Assembly: GCF_036346875.1 (NCBI RefSeq)
Contig: NZ_CP107852.1
Coordinates: 4,774,001-4,838,000 of the forward strand
Direction: 5' to 3'
Length of the DNA stretch: 64,000 nt
From: Nocardia sp. NBC_00508
GTDB taxonomy: Bacteria > Actinomycetota > Actinomycetes > Mycobacteriales > Mycobacteriaceae
Shown: piece by piece, positions 16,041 to 23,703 of the stretch
How the letters are laid out: every line of letters starts with the position of its first letter
Numbering within the stretch: the stretch's first letter is position 1
Notes under the pieces: model-generated
The model's input: only the letters and a program-made list of their open reading frames with translations
Databases searched by the model: none
What the model was told of the DNA's origin: nothing
Position numbers and translations under genes: made by a program

Positions 16041-16513
16041 CGACGCGGAAGAAGTTGCTGGGCGAACTGATGGGAAGGTTGACCAAGGTGGGGATGTCCG
16101 GACCGGAACCGAACGCGGCGGTGCTGACCGAGCTGAAGGCACTGCGCGATCGCGTCCCGCGGCTGACCGGCGTGCTGGTGGCGTCGAACGACGGGCTGCT
16201 CGTCGCGCACGACCTTCCCGCACACATCGAGCCGAACGGCATGGCGGCAATGGCCGCCTCGCAGCTGGCGCTCTCACACCGGCTGGCCGACACCGCGCAC
16301 GGCGGCGGCTTCGACGAGGTCGTCGTGCACGGCAGCAGCGGGCACGTGGTGATCTATTCGGCGGGCTGGACCTCGCTGACCGTGCTGGCGGGCCCCGAGG
16401 TGAACATCGGGCGGCTTCATCTGGAGTCGCGCCCGGTGGCGCGCGCGATCGCCGAGCATCTGACGCCGATGACGCAGGACCCCCGAAAAGATCAGACAAC
16501 GAAAACCAGGTGA
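16037..16513 (+). CDS. Roadblock/LC7-domain protein 2
   Basis: A 158-residue Roadblock/LC7 protein. After a basic N-terminal extension (TTRKKLLGELMGRLTKVGM) the domain core reads LKALRDRVPRLTGVLVASNDGLLVAHDLP, then a helix with MAAMAASQLALSHRLAD, then FDEVVVHGSSGHVVIYSAGW and a VLAGPEVNIGRLHLESRPVARAIAEHL helix. This is the classic MglB/CvnB-like pattern and the clearest of the three. Its GTG overlaps the TGA of the previous gene, so translation is coupled. It could heterodimerise with the other two Roadblock proteins. Confidence 0.82.
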   Translation: MTTRKKLLGELMGRLTKVGMSGPEPNAAVLTELKALRDRVPRLTGVLVASNDGLLVAHDLPAHIEPNGMAAMAASQLALSHRLADTAHGGGFDEVVVHGSSGHVVIYSAGWTSLTVLAGPEVNIGRLHLESRPVARAIAEHLTPMTQDPRKDQTTKTR

Positions 16514-16526
16514 AAGGAAAACGGAT

Positions 16527-16898
16527 ATGTCGAATATGGATCTGGCCCTCAAAGACATGATGGTGATCGATGGGGCGATAGGCGCCGCCGTCGTCGACTA
16601 CAACAGCGGCATGGCACTCGGGATGCTCGGCAGTTCCAAGTCTCTGGATCTCCAGGTCGCGGGCGCGGGCAACACCGAGGTGGTGCGCGCCAAGCTGCGC
16701 ACCATGGACCAGCTCGGGCTCAAGGACGACATCGAGGACATCCTCATCACGCTGTCCGGCCAGTACCACATAATCCGGCCGATGACCGGCCGAAAGTCCA
16801 AGGGCCTGTTCCTCTACCTCGCCCTGGACCGAGGCCGCGCGAACCTCGCGCTGGCCCGGCATCGCCTCAGGGGCATCGAGGAGGATCTGGAAGTGTGA
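16527..16898 (+). CDS. Roadblock/LC7-domain protein 3
   Basis: A 123-residue Roadblock-like protein, last of the cassette, with a good GAAAGGA ribosome binding site. Its elements mirror those of protein 1: DMMVIDGAIGAAVVDYNSGMALGM, a helix with NTEVVRAKLRTMDQLGL, then DIEDILITLSGQYHIIRPM and GLFLYLALDRGRANLALARHRL. Protein 1 ends with the very similar NLAMARFQLRGILAEL, so 1 and 3 are probably paralogues within the operon. The likely role is a dimeric scaffold or GTPase regulator; no partner GTPase is encoded here. Confidence 0.78.
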   Translation: MSNMDLALKDMMVIDGAIGAAVVDYNSGMALGMLGSSKSLDLQVAGAGNTEVVRAKLRTMDQLGLKDDIEDILITLSGQYHIIRPMTGRKSKGLFLYLALDRGRANLALARHRLRGIEEDLEV

Positions 16899-16946
16899 GC
16901 CCGACCCGGTGGGCGGCTGCGCCCGAGTGTGGTCGAGAACACCGGC

Positions 16947-16977
16947 TTGACCTAAACCCTTGTTCGGGTTCGACGCT
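16947..16977 (+). promoter_or_regulatory. Probable MerR-type promoter of the FMN reductase gene
   Basis: TTGACC at 16947-16952 is followed after 19 bases by GACGCT (16972-16977), a weak -10. The spacer holds AACCC (16955-16959) and GGGTT (16966-16970) as an inverted repeat. The -35 and the spacer length match the promoters at 5110 and 54482, but the -10 is poorer, so the call is less certain. Confidence 0.5.
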
Positions 16978-17013
16978 GTCTTGTGTATCGAAATGCGTCG
17001 AAGGGAATGTGCC

Positions 17014-17598
17014 ATGCCTGACAACCCGATTCAGCTCGCCGTGATCATCGGCAGCACACGTGCGGGCCGCTTCGGCCCGACTGTCGCCACGTGGTTCACC
17101 GAGCATGCCGACCGCCGCGATGACGTCGTGGTCGACATCATCGATCTGGCCGAAACACCGTTGCCGGAACGGCTGTCCAGCCGGCCCGAGCCGGAGGCGG
17201 CCCGAGCGCTGCAGGTGGTCAGCCCGAGGCTGGCCGCGGCGGAGGCGTTCGTCGTGGTGACACCGGAGTACAACCACAGCTATCCGGCGTCGGTCAAGAA
17301 CGCGATCGACTGGCATTTCACCGAGTGGCGTGCCAAGCCGGTTGGTTTCGTCTCCTATGGCGGCCTTTCCGGCGGTTTGCGTGCCGTGGAACACCTCAGG
17401 CACGTGTTCGCCGAGCTGCACGCGGTCACCGTGCGCGACACGGTGAGCTTCCACGATGTCGGTAAGCAGTTCGATGCCGCGGGGCGGCCGGGGCACCCGG
17501 AAATGCCTGTCGCCGCTGCCGATCAGCTGCTCGACCAGCTCGTGTGGTGGGCGCGGGCGCTCCGGTCGGCGCTCGCCGAACGTCCCTATCCCGCCTGA
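17014..17598 (+). CDS. NADPH-dependent FMN reductase family protein
   Basis: A 194-residue flavodoxin-fold protein of the NADPH-dependent FMN reductase family. The phosphate-binding loop is at the N-terminus (VIIGSTRAGRFGPTVATWF). The TPEYNHSYPASVKNAIDW motif near residues 84-101 is diagnostic for FMN binding, and SYGGLSGGLRAVEHL follows. It would reduce FMN, quinones or related acceptors with NAD(P)H in the cytoplasm. The ATG at 17014 has an AAGGGA ribosome binding site 7 bases upstream; the earlier in-frame start is less likely. Its promoter has the MerR-type layout, consistent with redox or electrophile control. Confidence 0.88.
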   Translation: MPDNPIQLAVIIGSTRAGRFGPTVATWFTEHADRRDDVVVDIIDLAETPLPERLSSRPEPEAARALQVVSPRLAAAEAFVVVTPEYNHSYPASVKNAIDWHFTEWRAKPVGFVSYGGLSGGLRAVEHLRHVFAELHAVTVRDTVSFHDVGKQFDAAGRPGHPEMPVAAADQLLDQLVWWARALRSALAERPYPA

Positions 17599-17616
17599 CG
17601 GCCCTCTCGGCGCGAG

Positions 17617-17865
17617 TTACGGGATCAGGCGGTAGAAGCGCCAGAAGCCGAAGTCGTCGATCGGGAGCACCTCGACGTCGGTGAAGCCCGCTTCGCAGGC
17701 GTAGCGCCGCAGGGTGCTGTGCCGCATGACGGTCCCGGTGGCCGCCGAGTCCGGATGCGAGCGGCCATCGGGCATGCAGATCAGCACGCTGAAGCCGTAC
17801 ATCAAACGGTCGATGTCGTCGGCGGGCGCTCGGAAATCCGGCGCCACCGCCTCTGGGGCGGGGTC
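17617..17865 (-). pseudogene. C-terminal remnant of a SAM-dependent methyltransferase
   Basis: The minus-strand frame ending at 17617 encodes a peptide with RLMYGFSVLICMPDGRSHPDSA, GTVMRHSTLRRYACEAGFTDVEVLPID and FWRFYRLIP. This is the end of class I methyltransferases of a common actinobacterial type. The N-terminal methyltransferase domain with the SAM-binding loop is missing, and no start codon of its own is evident. The DMT transporter reads straight into this piece and ends inside it, which suggests a deletion that removed most of the methyltransferase. It is interpreted as a pseudogene fragment. Confidence 0.55.
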
Positions 17866-18728
17866 GCCGCTCGGGAGTTGCCCTCGTGGGTGTTGAGCCA
17901 GGCTCCGACGAACATCAGCCCGGCGCCGACAGCTTGCACCGGTTCGATCGACTCGCCGAGAAACAGCCACGCGCAAGCCAGACCGAAGGCAGGGACCAGG
18001 AACATCGCCGAGGCGGCGGCTGCGGGGCCGACCAGGCCGACGGCGCGGTAGTACAGGACGTAGGCAACGGCGGTCGGCAGTACGCCGAGATAAGCCTGGT
18101 TCAGCCAGAATCCGAGACCGAGTTCGGACCAGGCGACGTCGGGCAGGGCGGGCGCCGCGACCACGGCGAGGGCCACTGTGCCCGTGGCCGTGGCGTATAC
18201 GGTGACGGTGGGGGCCGCGAGCCGGGCAAGTACCGGGGCGCCGAGCAGGGTGTAGCACGCCCAGCAGGCCGCCGCGGCGAGAAAGACGAGGTCGCCGAGC
18301 AACCGGTTGCCACCGCCGGAGGGGATCCCGGCGAAGAAGACCACACCGCCGCAGACCGCGACGGCGAGGCCCGAGGCGCGCTGGGCGTTCAGCCGGGTGC
18401 GACCGAGCAGGGCCGTGACGGCGACGGTGACCACGGGCGCGGTCATCGGCACGATCACACTGCCGTCCGCGGCGGGCGCCAGCGCCAGTGCGAGGAAGAA
18501 CAGGAAGTTATAGCCGAAGACGCCGATCAGCCCCAGCCACGCGACGCGCCCGGCTTCCTTGGTCGCCAGCCGGGGCAACCGCAGGGCGACGAGCAGGACG
18601 GCCGTGCCTACGAAGAAGCGGAGAAACCCCGCCACCTCGTGCGGCACCACGCCCACCGCCGATTTCGAGGACGCGAACGCGCTGCCCCACAACGCCATGA
18701 CCACAACGAGCAACAGTCGGATACGCAC
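17802..18728 (-). CDS. EamA/DMT-family transporter
   Basis: A 308-residue inner-membrane protein of the drug/metabolite transporter superfamily, with ten predicted membrane helices in two EamA repeats. The first repeat opens with LVVVMALWGSAFASSKSAVG and the second with LVFLAAAACWACYTLLG; the conserved C-terminal SAMFLVPAFGLACAWLFLGESIEPVQAVGAGLMFVGAWL is intact. The last 25 residues (from NSRAATPPQRRW) are basic and read out of frame through the methyltransferase remnant, so the natural C-terminus was probably altered. The GTG start at 18728 is divergent from an AraC regulator that probably controls it. Export of an amino acid or metabolite is inferred from the family. Confidence 0.85.
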   Translation of the reverse strand: MRIRLLLVVVMALWGSAFASSKSAVGVVPHEVAGFLRFFVGTAVLLVALRLPRLATKEAGRVAWLGLIGVFGYNFLFFLALALAPAADGSVIVPMTAPVVTVAVTALLGRTRLNAQRASGLAVAVCGGVVFFAGIPSGGGNRLLGDLVFLAAAACWACYTLLGAPVLARLAAPTVTVYATATGTVALAVVAAPALPDVAWSELGLGFWLNQAYLGVLPTAVAYVLYYRAVGLVGPAAAASAMFLVPAFGLACAWLFLGESIEPVQAVGAGLMFVGAWLNTHEGNSRAATPPQRRWRRISERPPTTSTV

Positions 18729-18793
18729 GAACTCGATCCTGCTGACCCGCCATCCCGCGGTCTTGAACGCTGGTGCGCGAGCACAATGGGGTG

Positions 18794-19615
18794 ATGTCCG
18801 ACGGTGCGGGTGAGTGGGTGCGGTATCGGCGGATGCCGAATCGCCCGGTGGAACTGATGCACGCGCATTTCGAGCGACACGTCTATCACTCGCACAGCCA
18901 CGAGACCTACTCGTTCGGTTTCACCGAGTTCGGCGCGCAGAGCTTCGACTGCCGTGGCGCCGCGCGGACCAGTGCGGCGGGCATGGTGATGGCCTTCAAT
19001 CCCGACGAGCCGCACAACGGGCACAGCACCACCGAGCAGGGTTTCACCTATTCCATTGTGCACATCGGCACTGAACTGGTCGCCGACCTGCTGTCCGATC
19101 GGGCCGGCCGTCCGGCAGGGCTGCCGCTGTTCACCGAACCGGTGCTGCACGACCCGATGCTCAGCTCCGCACTGCGCCGCCTCTGCGCCGGTCTGACCGG
19201 TCCGGCCACCGAACTCGCCGCGGACGAGGCGTTGGCCGCCTCCGTCGCCGCGATGGTGCAGCGTGGGGCGCGCCGCCCGCTGATGCGCTCGTCCGCTCAG
19301 CCCGGGGCGGCGATCGCCCGTCGCGTCCGCGCCGTGCTCGATGACCGGTATCTCGATCCGCTCTCGATGGACGACCTGGTCGAGGCGAGCGGCGCCAGCC
19401 GCTTCGCGCTGTATCGCGCTTTCCGCGCGAATTACGATCTCGCGCCGAGCGATTACCAGCGTCTGCTGCGGCTGCGCGCCGCACGCAAGCTGATCGCGGC
19501 AGGTCACCCCGTCGCCGAAGCGGCCATCGCGGCCGGATTCGCCGATCAAGCCCATCTCACGCGCTGGTTCCGTCGCTGCTACGGCATCACTCCGGGGATC
19601 TACTCCGCGGCGTGA
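18794..19615 (+). CDS. AraC-family transcriptional regulator
   Basis: A 273-residue regulator with an N-terminal AraC-type cupin arm (HFERHVYHSHSHETYSFGFTEFG ... FNPDEPHNGHST) and a C-terminal double helix-turn-helix (LSMDDLVEASGASRFALYRAFRANYDLAPSDYQRLLRLRAARKLI and VAEAAIAAGFADQAHLTRWFRRCYGITPGIY). The ATG at 18794 is preferred over an upstream GTG at 18773. It is transcribed away from the DMT transporter gene across a 65-base gap, the usual arrangement of an exporter and its ligand-sensing activator. The ligand is unknown. Confidence 0.88.
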   Translation: MSDGAGEWVRYRRMPNRPVELMHAHFERHVYHSHSHETYSFGFTEFGAQSFDCRGAARTSAAGMVMAFNPDEPHNGHSTTEQGFTYSIVHIGTELVADLLSDRAGRPAGLPLFTEPVLHDPMLSSALRRLCAGLTGPATELAADEALAASVAAMVQRGARRPLMRSSAQPGAAIARRVRAVLDDRYLDPLSMDDLVEASGASRFALYRAFRANYDLAPSDYQRLLRLRAARKLIAAGHPVAEAAIAAGFADQAHLTRWFRRCYGITPGIYSAA

Positions 19616-19622
19616 CGCACCG

Positions 19623-20105
19623 TCACCCCAACCCGGGCGGTCGCGGCCAGGGATTGTGCTCTATGTGCTCGACCGACTGGTTGAAACGCGCCACGAGCCT
19701 GCTGAGTTGGTCGACATCGGACTCCGCCCAGTCGGCCACGACCGCACCGATGCCCTGCCGGCTCTGCCTGCGGTCGGCGGCCATCAGCTCCGGTCCTTTT
19801 GTGCTGGCGCGGATCTTGCGGGCAATGCCTCCTTCGGGGTCGGGTACCCGATCGACCAGCCCTTGTTTGAGCATCGCTGCGACCTGACGGTTGATCGTGG
19901 AGATGTCCAGTTGGAACGCTTCGGACAGCTCGCGCAGGCTCAGCGGGGAGTCCAGCTCCAGCCTGGTCAGGATCAAGTAGGCCGAGCGGTCGAGCTGGTA
20001 GCCGGGACGGCGCAGCAGAGCGGCGGGGAAGTGCCTGGCCAGCAGCGAGAGTTCGAAGGCGAGGCGGGTCAGCGCTGCGTTGTCGGCGGGGCCGGAATCG
20101 GACAT
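19623..20105 (-). CDS. MarR-family transcriptional regulator
   Basis: A 160-residue winged-helix regulator. The core helix-turn-helix is LSLRELSEAFQLDISTINRQVAAMLKQGLVDRVPDPEGG (about residues 56-95), followed by a wing and a C-terminal dimerisation helix with DQLSRLVARFNQSVEHIEH. It ends a few bases from the AraC gene in tail-to-tail orientation and starts about 30 bases past the WYL gene on the same strand. No adjacent transporter or enzyme makes an obvious target. Confidence 0.85.
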   Translation of the reverse strand: MSDSGPADNAALTRLAFELSLLARHFPAALLRRPGYQLDRSAYLILTRLELDSPLSLRELSEAFQLDISTINRQVAAMLKQGLVDRVPDPEGGIARKIRASTKGPELMAADRRQSRQGIGAVVADWAESDVDQLSRLVARFNQSVEHIEHNPWPRPPGLG

Positions 20106-20138
20106 GGCCTCACTATGGCACTCGTGGTCGCGGCGGGT

Positions 20139-21119
20139 TCAGCCGTCCGGCGCGTCGGCGATCGCATCGGCATATCGCCGAGCGAGGGTGCGGAGGTGGG
20201 CGACGAGTTCCGGCGGGCCGTCGACGCGGAAGTCCATCATCAGCATGGATAGGTAGATGGCGATGGTCTCCAAAGCGTCCGCACCGGTGTAGAGCACGCA
20301 GGTGTCGGCGTCCACGGCTTCGACCACGCCGACCGCGGGATTGATGCGGGCGATCACGACGTCGGCGGGGGCGAGCACGGTGACCCGGGCATGGACCTTC
20401 CATCCGGTCGTGGCGATGTGGCGCATGACGAAGGCGACCAGATCGTCCTCGGGAAGCGAGCGCGCGCCGAAGCGTCGGGAGTTCGCCTCGGCCCGCGTGA
20501 TCCGCGCGACGGGAATGGCTCGCCAGGAATGGTTTTCGAGGCTGTAGGCGACCAGATACCAGCGGCGCTGCCAGCTGATCAGCCGGTACGGCTCGATCTC
20601 AGCGGCGGATTCGGGGGTCGTTTCCTCGACGCGGACCGTCGCGCCGCCTCGGATGGCACCCGCAAGGGTGGTGAGCACGGCGGCGGGAACCGGCGCGTCC
20701 GGCTCCCGCGACCCCGTCGTCGCCGGGCCGATCGCGGTGGCGTCGCGCAGCGCGGATACCTTGCGCTGCAAGCGTTTCGGCAGGATCTGATCCAGCTTGC
20801 CCAGCGCCCTCGTGACGTGCTCGGCGATATCCGCGATGCCGGTGGAGCCGTCCTCGGCGAGCCCGACCGCGACCGCGACGGCCACCGCCTCGTCATCGTC
20901 CAGCAGCAGGGGCGGCATGGTGGTGCCGCGGCCGAGTCGGTAGCCGCCGATCGCCCCGCGTTCCGCGTGCACCGGGTAGCCCAGCTCGCGCAGCCGCTGG
21001 ATGTCATGGCGCAGTGTGCGATCGGTGACGCCGAGGCGCTCGGCGAGTTCACGGCCGCTGCGCGCGCGGTCTTGGAGCAGTGCGAGCAACCGCAGTAGGC
21101 GAGTAGTGGTCGAGGCCAC
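20139..21119 (-). CDS. WYL-domain transcriptional regulator (HTH_11 type)
   Basis: A 326-residue regulator. Residues 1 to about 65 form a DeoR/HTH_11 winged helix (TTRLLRLLALLQDRARSGRELAERLGVTDRTLRHDIQRLRELGYPV). The middle holds the WYL domain, with IEPYRLISWQRRWYLVAYSLENHSWRAIPVARI carrying the W-Y-L residues, and a C-terminal WCX domain follows. WYL domains sense nucleic acid or nucleotide ligands. The GTG at 21119 is chosen because an AAAGGAG ribosome binding site lies 4-5 bases upstream; an ATG at 21134 is the alternative. It is divergent from the TIGR03086 gene, its probable target. Confidence 0.87.
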   Translation of the reverse strand: MASTTTRLLRLLALLQDRARSGRELAERLGVTDRTLRHDIQRLRELGYPVHAERGAIGGYRLGRGTTMPPLLLDDDEAVAVAVAVGLAEDGSTGIADIAEHVTRALGKLDQILPKRLQRKVSALRDATAIGPATTGSREPDAPVPAAVLTTLAGAIRGGATVRVEETTPESAAEIEPYRLISWQRRWYLVAYSLENHSWRAIPVARITRAEANSRRFGARSLPEDDLVAFVMRHIATTGWKVHARVTVLAPADVVIARINPAVGVVEAVDADTCVLYTGADALETIAIYLSMLMMDFRVDGPPELVAHLRTLARRYADAIADAPDG

Positions 21120-21135
21120 TTTTCTCCTTTCCATA

Positions 21136-21158
21136 ATTAGGAACGAAAGTAGCCTAAT
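21136..21158. promoter_or_regulatory. Inverted repeat in the WYL/TIGR03086 divergent region
   Basis: ATTAGG at 21136-21141 and CCTAAT at 21153-21158 form a perfect inverted repeat with an 11-base spacer, located between the two divergent genes. It is a reasonable operator for the WYL regulator. The role is inferred from position. Confidence 0.5.
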
Positions 21159-21207
21159 GGCCGCATAGGCTGATGTCAGCACCGAAAACGACCCGAAAGG
21201 CTCCGAC

Positions 21208-21852
21208 ATGAACGCCACCACCACCACCGCGACCCAGCTTCCCGTTTGGCGGGACGTGCTCGCCGACGCCTACCGCGCCCTGGAGTCCGTCGTCGCCGGT
21301 GTCGGTGCGGACCAGTGGCAGCTGCCCACGCCGTGCGCGGAATGGGATGTGACGCAGGTGGTTCAGCACGCCGCGGGCGATCAGCTGGCGTACGCGAAGT
21401 TCCTCGGCATCGGCGACGGTCCGGCCGACAACCCGTTCGCCCCCTCCGGTGCGATCGACGGTTCCGCGTCGAGTCTGGTGCGCGAGGCGATCGAACAGAC
21501 CTCCGCCGCCTGGGCCACTGTCGACGATGCCACCGAGTCCGTGCCGACGCCACTGCCGCACGGCGCGCTCGCCACTCCGGTCGCCGCGGTCATGTGCGCG
21601 CTGGACGCCGCGGTCCATGCCTGGGACATCGCGATCGCCACCGGGCAGCCCTCGCCGTTGACCGACGAACTCGCCACCCACCTCCTCGCCGCCGCGCGGA
21701 CCATCCACCCGGCGCCCGGCAGTGGCGAGGCGGCTGAAATCGTCGAACCGCTGCGCCAGTGGGGGGCGTATGCCCCGATCGTGGACGGTCAGGTGGACGA
21801 CACCGCTGTGGCAGCGCTGCTGCGGTACCTGGGTCGGGATCCGCGCGCTTGA
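21208..21852 (+). CDS. TIGR03086-family metal-binding protein (DinB/mycothiol-dependent fold)
   Basis: A 214-residue protein of the actinobacterial TIGR03086 family, related to DinB and the maleylpyruvate isomerase N-terminal fold. Diagnostic parts are WQLPTPCAEWDVTQVVQHAAGDQL near residues 33-57 and MCALDAAVHAWDIAIATGQP near 130-150, whose histidines and aspartate make the probable metal site. Members are thought to act as mycothiol-dependent transferases, though few have been tested. A GAAAGG ribosome binding site precedes the ATG. It is divergent from the WYL regulator. Confidence 0.85.
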   Translation: MNATTTTATQLPVWRDVLADAYRALESVVAGVGADQWQLPTPCAEWDVTQVVQHAAGDQLAYAKFLGIGDGPADNPFAPSGAIDGSASSLVREAIEQTSAAWATVDDATESVPTPLPHGALATPVAAVMCALDAAVHAWDIAIATGQPSPLTDELATHLLAAARTIHPAPGSGEAAEIVEPLRQWGAYAPIVDGQVDDTAVAALLRYLGRDPRA

Positions 21853-21970
21853 TCGCGTTTGTCGCGGCGCGATGGTGAACTACCGACTGCTTGGGCAAGG
21901 CGAATCCGCACCAGCGCAAGCCGGACCCCGGACGGCGGCCCGCGCGCCGCTGTCCGGGGAGCACGTGAAC

Positions 21971-22945
21971 TCAACGGGCGGTGACGAACCCCTGGGCGAC
22001 CATCCAATCCCGCGCCACCTCGGCGGGTTCGCGGCCGTCCACGTCGACTTGGCGGTTGAGTTCGGTGATGGCCTCGTTGGTGAGGCGCTGCGAGATCGGC
22101 GCCATGATCGCGGCGACCTGCGGGTGCTCGTCGGCGAAATCCTTGCGCATCACCAGCGCCGCATTGTATTTCGGGAAGAAGCCGCGATCATCCTGCAGCA
22201 GTACGAGATTCAATGCGGGAATGCGGCCGTCGGTGGCGGCCACCGAGCCGAAGCGGCACTGCTTGCCGTCCGCGGTGGCCTGGTAGACCACGGCGTCCTG
22301 GACGATCTGTTTGCGCACCTTGCCTGCGTCGATCTCGTACTTGCGGGTCAGGCCGGGGAATCCGTCCTGCCGGACGTTGAACTCGGTGCCGACGCAGATG
22401 GCCGCGGCGGCCGGGTCGGTGTCCACCAGCCGGGCGTAATCCGACAATGTGCGCACCCCGGTCTCCTGCGCGGTCTGTGCGCTCATGACCAGCGCGTAGG
22501 TGTTGTTCATCGGCGCCATGGCCGTCCACACCATGTCGTGCTCGGCGAGGTCGGCGGCGCGGACCGCCTCGAACTGGCCGATCTCGTCGGGCACCGGGGT
22601 CTCGTTGCCGAGGTAGTTGATCCAGCCGGTGCCGGTGTATTCGTAGGCGAGGTCGATCTGACCGTGCAACTGGGCATCGCGCACGCTGTTGGAACCTTGG
22701 ATATTGGTCAGGTCGCGCACGTCGGCGCCCGCGGCCGACAGTGCGAATTCGATGAGATATCCGAGGATGTTCTGCTCGGTGAAGTCCTTGGAGCCCACGG
22801 TGACGCGCACACCCTCCAGTTCGGGCACCGGGCGGATGCTGCCCGGACCGACCCGCAGGGGTACCGCGCTGCCGGATTGCAACCCGCATGCCGCCACCAG
22901 CGCCATCCCCAGCACCAGCGCGAACATGCGCCACACCCGGGTCAT
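21971..22945 (-). CDS. proX: Osmoprotectant/betaine ABC transporter substrate-binding lipoprotein
   Basis: A 324-residue OpuAC/ProX-type solute receptor and the last gene of the operon. A signal sequence (FALVLGMALVAACGL) ends in a lipobox, giving lipid attachment at the cysteine near residue 18. The mature part begins with VRVTVGSKDFTEQNILGYL, typical of QAT-family quaternary-amine receptors, and continues with AYEYTGTGWINYLG. Its ATG overlaps the TGA of the upstream permease by 4 bases. It should deliver glycine betaine, proline or choline to the two permeases. The exact ligand is unknown. Confidence 0.88.
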   Translation of the reverse strand: MTRVWRMFALVLGMALVAACGLQSGSAVPLRVGPGSIRPVPELEGVRVTVGSKDFTEQNILGYLIEFALSAAGADVRDLTNIQGSNSVRDAQLHGQIDLAYEYTGTGWINYLGNETPVPDEIGQFEAVRAADLAEHDMVWTAMAPMNNTYALVMSAQTAQETGVRTLSDYARLVDTDPAAAAICVGTEFNVRQDGFPGLTRKYEIDAGKVRKQIVQDAVVYQATADGKQCRFGSVAATDGRIPALNLVLLQDDRGFFPKYNAALVMRKDFADEHPQVAAIMAPISQRLTNEAITELNRQVDVDGREPAEVARDWMVAQGFVTAR

Positions 22946-23703
22946 TTCAGCCCCCTCGGCCCGAGGAACTCTTCGGCGAGCGCGCCGAGCCAGTCGACCA
23001 GCAGCGCCAGCGATACGGCGAGCACCGCGCCGACCACCAAGGTGACGTTGTCGCGCAGTTTGTAGCCGGTGTCGATCAGAATGCCCAGCCCGCCCGCGCT
23101 CACCAGGAACGACAGCGTCGCGGTGCCGACGGCGAGCACCAGCGATGTGCGCAATCCGGCCAGGATATAGGGCACGGCCAGCGGGAATTCGATGCGGCGC
23201 AGTACCGTTGCCGCCGACATCCCTTGGCCGCGTCCGGCATCGACGAGCATCCGGTCCACCTGCTGGAAGCCCAGGATGGTGTTGCGGAGCACCGGAAGCA
23301 GCGAATAGAACGCGATCGGCGCTACACCGATCCAGAAGCCGGTGGTACGAGTGGCGAGATAGAACATCACGATCAGCCCGATCGCGGGCGCGGCCGCGCC
23401 GATATTCGCGATGCCGACGAAAAGCGGTGCCAGGCGGCCGAATCCGGGCCTGGTGAGCAGGGTGCCGAGCGGGACGGCGATCGCGATGACGATCAGCACC
23501 ACCGTCGCGGTGATCAGCACGTGCTGCCTGGTGACGGTCGCGATGTTGGCCGCGTTGAGACTGGCCTGCTGCGTCATGGTCAGGTCGCGAGCGAACGCCC
23601 ACACCAGCACGCCCGCGGTGAGCGCGAGAACGACCACGGGCTGCACGAGCAGCCGGATGCGCTCGGCGCTGCGCTGTGCGGTGGGCGTGGTGGTGGCGGT
23701 CAT
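22942..23703 (-). CDS. Osmoprotectant ABC transporter permease 2
   Basis: A 253-residue integral membrane permease of the ProW/OpuCB type, with about six membrane helices. The EAA-loop region reads LVDAGRGQGMSAATVLRRIEFPLAVPYILAGLRTSLVLAVG, where it would contact the ATPase. The N-terminus has a longer first segment (VVVLALTAGVLVWAF) than permease 1. Its ATG overlaps the stop of the ATPase gene by 4 bases and its own stop overlaps the start of the receptor gene. Confidence 0.87.
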   Translation of the reverse strand: MTATTTPTAQRSAERIRLLVQPVVVLALTAGVLVWAFARDLTMTQQASLNAANIATVTRQHVLITATVVLIVIAIAVPLGTLLTRPGFGRLAPLFVGIANIGAAAPAIGLIVMFYLATRTTGFWIGVAPIAFYSLLPVLRNTILGFQQVDRMLVDAGRGQGMSAATVLRRIEFPLAVPYILAGLRTSLVLAVGTATLSFLVSAGGLGILIDTGYKLRDNVTLVVGAVLAVSLALLVDWLGALAEEFLGPRGLK

